Shown here: positions 58,816 through 64,000 of the stretch, in pieces
How positions within the stretch are numbered: the first letter of the stretch is position 1
How the letters are laid out: every line of letters begins with the position of its first letter
Source of the DNA: a gamma proteobacterium endosymbiont of Lamellibrachia anaximandri
GTDB taxonomy: Bacteria; Pseudomonadota; Gammaproteobacteria; Chromatiales; Chromatiaceae
Length of the DNA stretch: 64,000 nt
Direction of reading: 5' to 3'
Assembly: GCA_016756835.1 (NCBI GenBank)
Contig: JAESPE010000005.1
Coordinates: 1 to 64,000 of the forward strand
Translations under genes and position numbers: made by a program
Notes under the pieces: model-generated
What the model saw: only the letters and a program-made list of their open reading frames with translations
What the model was told of the DNA's origin: nothing
The model's database searches: none

Positions 58816-59859
58816 TCAGAGTTTATTCTGCTCGACCAATACCGCTATCGGTCGAGCCGATTCGGCGCCATACCGATCAAAAAGATTGAGCAGACGGGTT
58901 CCCAGATGCGCCCAGTGCTGTTCCCCGCTGGCGGCTATACGCGTCAATCTTGACAGATCTCCGGTTGCGACCCATCTATCATAGGCTTTGATCAAGGCGG
59001 GAAAGAGGGTCTTGCGCATCCCCCCAAGGCTGCCGACATAGAAGTGCAGTGAGGCAGCATCCGCCTTTTTCACAAGCGCCGGGAGGGTCACAAGACAGTC
59101 AGCCCAGTGATCTCTCACGGCACGGGCCATCAACTCCGCCGGGGAGTGGACCACAGACATCACCATCTCATTCCAGGCGTCGCCGACCTCCCTGCCTACC
59201 CGATACTCACCCCGCTCATGCAACAGCACAGCGTTCAGCTCATTCTCAACCATGGCATCGAGAGAAACTTCCAGAGCATCCTCGAAATCGTAACAGGCAA
59301 AGGCCCGCCCCAACGCATTATCAGGCCGGCGCCAACGCCAGCTCTCCAACTTCTCCCACAACAGTCGCCGGAAAGACTCGCGGCGGATATATATTCGGTC
59401 ACCCTGGGTCATGGCCGCCGGCGCCGCCAGGTCCCGGGCCAACTCCCGGCCCGCCACCAATACGGAGACCGACCCCGGCTCCTCCCTGCGTTCCAGGTGA
59501 CCAAGAAAAAACAGCGGCTTGTTTTTAACCCCATAGCCGGCACTGTAAACCAATCCCAGAGGTTCCAGCTCCCGATAGATCTCTTCCACCGCAAAGGGAT
59601 CGAAAACCCGCCCACCCAGGGACAGATCGGCAAAAGCCACATCATCGAGTTCACCCCAGAGGGCCTCCCGCTCGCTCAGCCAATCTCCAACCTCGGCTTT
59701 CGGCAGCTGAACATCGTAGGCCAACCCCTTCTCCCAACGGTAGAACTCCCGCATCTTCATAAGATAGGTGCAGAGGCCATACTCCGCACCATGATGGGCA
59801 TCGGAGATATGGCAGTTGTGCTGCACGGCAGCAGTAAACTGTTGCAGAGAATCACGCAT
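58816..59859 (-). CDS. Conserved hypothetical of 347 aa (Sfum_1244-like by recall)
   Basis: Single long ORF; NCHISDAHHGAEYGLCTYLMKMREFYRWEKGL N-terminal block. Confidence 0.6.
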   Translation of the reverse strand: MRDSLQQFTAAVQHNCHISDAHHGAEYGLCTYLMKMREFYRWEKGLAYDVQLPKAEVGDWLSEREALWGELDDVAFADLSLGGRVFDPFAVEEIYRELEPLGLVYSAGYGVKNKPLFFLGHLERREEPGSVSVLVAGRELARDLAAPAAMTQGDRIYIRRESFRRLLWEKLESWRWRRPDNALGRAFACYDFEDALEVSLDAMVENELNAVLLHERGEYRVGREVGDAWNEMVMSVVHSPAELMARAVRDHWADCLVTLPALVKKADAASLHFYVGSLGGMRKTLFPALIKAYDRWVATGDLSRLTRIAASGEQHWAHLGTRLLNLFDRYGAESARPIAVLVEQNKL

Positions 59860-59964
59860 TAATCTGGCCGTTGAAATTCACTATTTTCCTAGTAAAATAG
59901 TTGGGTATTCGTTGAAGGTAGCACGCCCACCGAACGCATCCAAGTCGGAATATCCCGCGAGAAA

Positions 59965-60585
59965 GTGCCTAAACTCACCGCCACACAGGCAGTTGAGATG
60001 TGGACGCGTGCAGTTACAGGAGAGACCATCTTGGGCATCCGCATCAAAAGCCAGTGGCACCGCGAGGAGACCGACCGTTCTCCCAAAGAGATCGGCGGCG
60101 CCATCGCCTTCATCGCCTGGAGGATCGCCCTCGACAAGGCGATCACCCTCCACGGTGAAGACTATGTTTACCACAATGACCAGCAGCGCCTCGGCGTCAT
60201 CGCTGAGTACCTGGCGTTTGAGACTCAAATCGCCGACCGCATCGTTTATGAGCAGATGAAACCGGAAGAGCGCCAGGAACTGGTAACCGAACTGGTACTG
60301 AAACTGGCTAATCACTATCAGGACAATGCCAGGGAGATGGTAGGTCCAGGCGATCACGCCGACCAGTTCATCAAGCTGTTCAACCAGCGTTCCGGCGAGT
60401 ATGCCGAGTTCAAACTCACTGACGACGGCCCCAGCTATCCTTTCTTCCGCCATCTTGGCTTCGAGATCCAACAGGTTATGGGCGGGGAGCAGGAGAATCA
60501 CTGGGTCATCGATCAGGTGATGGATAGAGACGCGCCTGACGTCTACAAACAGCTGTCCCGTGCGGTCAAAAACCTCTTTTACTAG
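59965..60585 (+). CDS. Conserved hypothetical, 206 aa, upstream of the AAA-VWA pair
   Basis: ORF ends 9 nt before the AAA+ gene. Confidence 0.7.
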   Translation: MPKLTATQAVEMWTRAVTGETILGIRIKSQWHREETDRSPKEIGGAIAFIAWRIALDKAITLHGEDYVYHNDQQRLGVIAEYLAFETQIADRIVYEQMKPEERQELVTELVLKLANHYQDNAREMVGPGDHADQFIKLFNQRSGEYAEFKLTDDGPSYPFFRHLGFEIQQVMGGEQENHWVIDQVMDRDAPDVYKQLSRAVKNLFY

Positions 60586-60593
60586 GATTCAAA

Positions 60594-61637
60594 ATGCGTC
60601 CCACACAGTTGTTGACCATCCTTGAGCAGGAGTTCACCAGCACCCGCTTCGGACACCACACCCCGGTCATGCTCTGGGGACCACCCGGCGTCGGCAAGTC
60701 CGATATGGTGCGGCAGGTGGGCGAAAAGCACACTGTGCCGGTAATCGATATCCGCCTCTCCCAGATGGAACCCAGCGATCTGCGCGGCATCCCTTTCCGG
60801 GTAGAGAGCCGGGTCGATTGGGCGATCCCCTCGATTCTGCCGGATGCAGCGCGTCACGGAGATGCGGGCATCCTCTTTCTGGACGAGATCACCTCTGCCC
60901 CGCCCACCGTCTCCGCCGCCGCCTATCAATTGATCCTCGACCGCCGGTTGGGGGAGTACCAGGTGCCCGATGGCTGGGCCATCTTCGCTGCCGGCAACCG
61001 CCAGGGCGACCGGGGCGTCACCTATAGCATGCCTGCACCGCTGGCCAACCGCTTCTCTCACTTCGAGGTAGAGGTAAATCTGGATGACTGGGTCGCCTGG
61101 GCCTACCGCAACAACATTGATGAGCGGGTCATCGCCTTCCTGCGCTTTCGCCCTGAACTGTTGTTCGACTTTGATCCGGCCCACAACCCGGTGGCCTTCC
61201 CCTCCCCCCGTTCCTGGGAGTTCGCCCATCGGGGACTGCACAAATTCGACAGTCATCCCAACTTGCTGCAGGGGGCGCTGCAGGCCTGTATCGGTCCCGC
61301 TGCAGGCATAGAGTTGAAGGCATTTGTGGACAGCCTCGACAAGATGCCCGACCTTGATGCAATCCTTGCCGGTGAGGATGTCCCGGTACCCACCGAGATC
61401 GACCTGCAGTACGCCGTCGCCGCCGCCTTGGTGGGACGCGCCATCCGCGCCCAAGAGGGAGACGACCGCAAGGAGATTCATGGTCGCATTCTCGACTACG
61501 CCGGACGTTTCCCACAGCGCGAGATGGGGGTGATGCTGGTCTCAGACATGCATCGCGCCATCGGCAACGAACTCTTCGAAGTGTCACAGTTTTCCACTTG
61601 GGCACAGGCAATCTCTGATGTGATGTTGTTTGAATGA
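60594..61637 (+). CDS. MoxR-type AAA+ ATPase
   Basis: Walker A GPPGVGKSDMVRQ, Walker B GILFLDEITSAPP, AAGNRQGDRGVTYSMPAPLANRFSHF. Confidence 0.9.
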   Translation: MRPTQLLTILEQEFTSTRFGHHTPVMLWGPPGVGKSDMVRQVGEKHTVPVIDIRLSQMEPSDLRGIPFRVESRVDWAIPSILPDAARHGDAGILFLDEITSAPPTVSAAAYQLILDRRLGEYQVPDGWAIFAAGNRQGDRGVTYSMPAPLANRFSHFEVEVNLDDWVAWAYRNNIDERVIAFLRFRPELLFDFDPAHNPVAFPSPRSWEFAHRGLHKFDSHPNLLQGALQACIGPAAGIELKAFVDSLDKMPDLDAILAGEDVPVPTEIDLQYAVAAALVGRAIRAQEGDDRKEIHGRILDYAGRFPQREMGVMLVSDMHRAIGNELFEVSQFSTWAQAISDVMLFE

Positions 61638-61662
61638 GTCCGCAAATGGACGCTGATAAACA

Positions 61663-62892
61663 ATGGACATAGAACATATCGAAACCAAGCTGGCCGCAGC
61701 CCGCACCAAGCTGATCCTGGATAAGCCGTTCCTGGGTGCGCTGGTCCTGCGCCTGCCTATGGAAGAGGCCGATGAAGCCTGGTGCCCCACCACCGCCACA
61801 GATGCCCGCAAGTTCTACTACAACCCTGAATACATCGACCGGCTGACCCTGTACGAAACCCAGTTCATGCTGGCCCACGAGGCACTGCACTGCGCCCTCT
61901 CCCACTTCGCCCGCCGCCAGCATCGCCACAAACTGCACTGGGATATGGCCTGTGACTATGCCATCAACCCGCTGCTGATAGGCGAGGACTTAAAACCACC
62001 TCCCGGTTCCCTCATCATGCCCATGTTCAAGGACATGACCGCCGAAGAGATCTACCCCTGTCTGGATGAGAAGGACGACGAGGTACCGCTGGACAACCAC
62101 GTCTACGATAAAGAGAACACCAAGGGATCCGGCAGCAGCAAGAACGAGAGAGATCTCTCCTCCAGCGAGCCCGATACTGAGACCTCGGAGTCGGGGGATA
62201 ACGGCCAGGACGCCGGAGACGGTAGCGGCGGCGCTTCCCAGCCTCCGCCCCTGTCGGCAGAAGAGCAGGATACCCTCAACATCCAGTGGCAGCAGCGCCT
62301 GGCGGGAGCCGCCCAGCAGGCGATGCAGGCCGGTAAACTGGATGGCGCCATGGCCCGCATGGTGGACCATCTACTGCAGCCCCAGCTCCCCTGGCGGGTT
62401 CTGCTGGCCCACTACATGACCGCCGCCGCACGGGACGATTTCAGCTACATGCGCCCCTCCCGCCATGAGGGAGAGTTCATCCTGCCCAGCCTGCGCAGCA
62501 ACCAGGTGGAACTGGTAGTGGCGCTGGACACCAGCGGCTCCATCCAGGAGCAGGAGATGGGAGAGTTTCTGGCCGAGGTCAACGCCCTCAAAGGACAGAT
62601 ACGCGCCCGGGTCACCCTGCTCGCCTGCGACTCACAACTGGCGGCGGAGGCACCCTGGATCTACGAGACCTGGGACGAATTCGAGCTTCCGAAGGCCATC
62701 TCCGGCGGTGGCGGCACCAGTTTCAGGCCAGTGTTCGAGTGGGTAAACAAGCAGGGTCTGCAACCTGATCTGCTGGTCTACTTTACCGATGCGGAGGGAG
62801 CATTCCCTGAACACGAGCCGCCTTACCCCGTGACCTGGCTGGTCAAGGGCAAGGAGAAAACTCCTTGGGGACAGCGAATCCAGCTGAACTAG
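61663..62892 (+). CDS. VWA-domain protein with N-terminal putative metallopeptidase-like domain (DUF2201-type)
   Basis: HExxH in FMLAHEALHCALSHF, MIDAS LVVALDTSGSIQ. Confidence 0.88.
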   Translation: MDIEHIETKLAAARTKLILDKPFLGALVLRLPMEEADEAWCPTTATDARKFYYNPEYIDRLTLYETQFMLAHEALHCALSHFARRQHRHKLHWDMACDYAINPLLIGEDLKPPPGSLIMPMFKDMTAEEIYPCLDEKDDEVPLDNHVYDKENTKGSGSSKNERDLSSSEPDTETSESGDNGQDAGDGSGGASQPPPLSAEEQDTLNIQWQQRLAGAAQQAMQAGKLDGAMARMVDHLLQPQLPWRVLLAHYMTAAARDDFSYMRPSRHEGEFILPSLRSNQVELVVALDTSGSIQEQEMGEFLAEVNALKGQIRARVTLLACDSQLAAEAPWIYETWDEFELPKAISGGGGTSFRPVFEWVNKQGLQPDLLVYFTDAEGAFPEHEPPYPVTWLVKGKEKTPWGQRIQLN

Positions 62893-62978
62893 GAACAACA
62901 GCCCAACGTACCACGCTGGCACCACCGACAAACAGTCGATATTATTAAGGGAACTCCAGCCACCAAATACAATCCATT

Positions 62979-64000
62979 ATGGGTATGGATAGACACAGCA
63001 GCACCCCGATTTTTCCGCTATTCGCCCTCCTCATCTCCCTCTGCATCGGCTCCACCGCTACTGCATTCGGTGCAGTGCCTGTCAATGGGACAAACGAAGA
63101 GAATATCCGCCTGCCGGAACTGGGATCACCATCAGATCAATATCTGACGCCGGCTGACGAGGCCCGTCTCGGACGCGCCTTCATGCAGAGCATCCTGGAA
63201 ACGCAGCCAGTCCTGGATGACCCGCTGATCACGGAATATATCCAGACGCTGGGCAACCGGCTGCTCAATAAAAGTGAAGCTGCAGGCCAGGAATACCGCT
63301 TTTTTGTCATCGAAGAACCGATGATCAATGCATTCGCCGGGCCAGGTGGCCATATCGGTATCTACACCGGCCTCATACTGGCCACCCAGAGTGAAAGTGA
63401 GCTGGCTTCTGTAATCGCCCACGAAATCGCCCATGTCACGCAGAAGCATCTACTGCGCGCCTTCGACGCCGCCAACCGTATGAGCGGCAAGACCGCTGTA
63501 CTCATGCTGGCGGCTATCCTGGTGGGCATCGCCGGTTCCACCGATGCCGGTATCGCCTTGGCCTCGGGCGTTCAGGCCGGAGCACTGCAGGAGCAGATCA
63601 ATTTCACCCGCAGCAACGAGCAGGAGGCTGATCACGTCGGTATCAAGATCCTGGCAGATGCCGAACTGGATCCCCGCTCCATGCCGGTCTTCTTCGAGCG
63701 CCTGACCCACGCCAACCGGCTCTTCGACAGCGGCATCCCGGAGATGCTGCGCACCCACCCGGTCACCACCAATCGCATTGCGGACGCCTTGGGACGCGCC
63801 GAGACCTATTCCTACAAGCAGTACAGCAGCGACCTGCGCTACTTTCTCACCCGTGAAACCCTGCGCATGCGGCAGTTCGAAAAGTCTGACGAGGCTGTGG
63901 AGCATTTCCGTAGTGGCCTCGAAGAGGGACGTTATCTGAACAAAGAAGCACACCAGTTTGGTTATGCCCTGGCACTCGCCAAGGATCGCAACTTCCCGGC
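62979..64000 (+). CDS. M48 family metalloprotease (BepA/YfgC-like), truncated by the window end
   Basis: Signal peptide, ASVIAHEIAHVTQKH zinc motif, FTRSNEQEADHVGIKIL; no stop before 64000, so missing from the ORF track. Confidence 0.9.
   Translation, partial: MGMDRHSSTPIFPLFALLISLCIGSTATAFGAVPVNGTNEENIRLPELGSPSDQYLTPADEARLGRAFMQSILETQPVLDDPLITEYIQTLGNRLLNKSEAAGQEYRFFVIEEPMINAFAGPGGHIGIYTGLILATQSESELASVIAHEIAHVTQKHLLRAFDAANRMSGKTAVLMLAAILVGIAGSTDAGIALASGVQAGALQEQINFTRSNEQEADHVGIKILADAELDPRSMPVFFERLTHANRLFDSGIPEMLRTHPVTTNRIADALGRAETYSYKQYSSDLRYFLTRETLRMRQFEKSDEAVEHFRSGLEEGRYLNKEAHQFGYALALAKDRNFP

Noticed and set aside
60582-61481. 299-aa minus-strand ORF opposite the AAA+ ATPase
   Set aside because: Antisense to a gene with clear Walker motifs.
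60594-62892. CbbQ/CbbO RuBisCO activase pair
   Set aside because: AAA+ plus VWA is suggestive, but the VWA protein has an N-terminal HExxH domain and there is no RuBisCO gene nearby.

Overview
This 64 kb window appears to be chromosomal DNA from a sulfur-oxidising gammaproteobacterium. The left half (about 1-31 kb) holds a substrate-binding protein and hybrid histidine kinase pair, an isolated ketosynthase/ACP pair, a housekeeping block on the minus strand (rnhB-lpxB-lpxA-fabZ-lpxD-skp-bamA-rseP-dxr-cdsA-uppS-frr-pyrH-tsf-rpsB), then map and glnD (+), a Ddl / membrane MurF-like / alpha-beta hydrolase module, and an 1177-aa protein tentatively assigned as PPi-type PEPCK. An RND efflux pair at 32.4-36.6 kb is bounded by inverted AAAAAGGG(GG)ACA..TTTATTT motifs, and one boundary appears to truncate a gene. 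From 41.3 to 55.2 kb there is a complete reverse (oxidative) dissimilatory sulfite reductase locus, dsrABEFHCMKLJOPNRS, on the minus strand. Divergent from dsrA lies a poorly characterised island (55.7-62.9 kb): a 58-aa sORF, a 236-aa hypothetical, a Cas6/Cmx6-like RAMP protein with no CRISPR array in the window, a DsrC paralogue lacking both cysteines, a receiver-like protein, several hypotheticals, and a MoxR-type AAA+ ATPase with a VWA/metallopeptidase-like partner. The main discovery candidate is this dsr-linked island, especially the orphan Cas6-like protein beside an operon that carries several intercistronic RNA hairpins. Also notable: a REP-like repeat family with covarying stems, a MITE-like element, a 20-bp perfect hairpin between tsf and pyrH, and a structured rpsB leader. 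All assignments come from reading the sequence; no database search was run.
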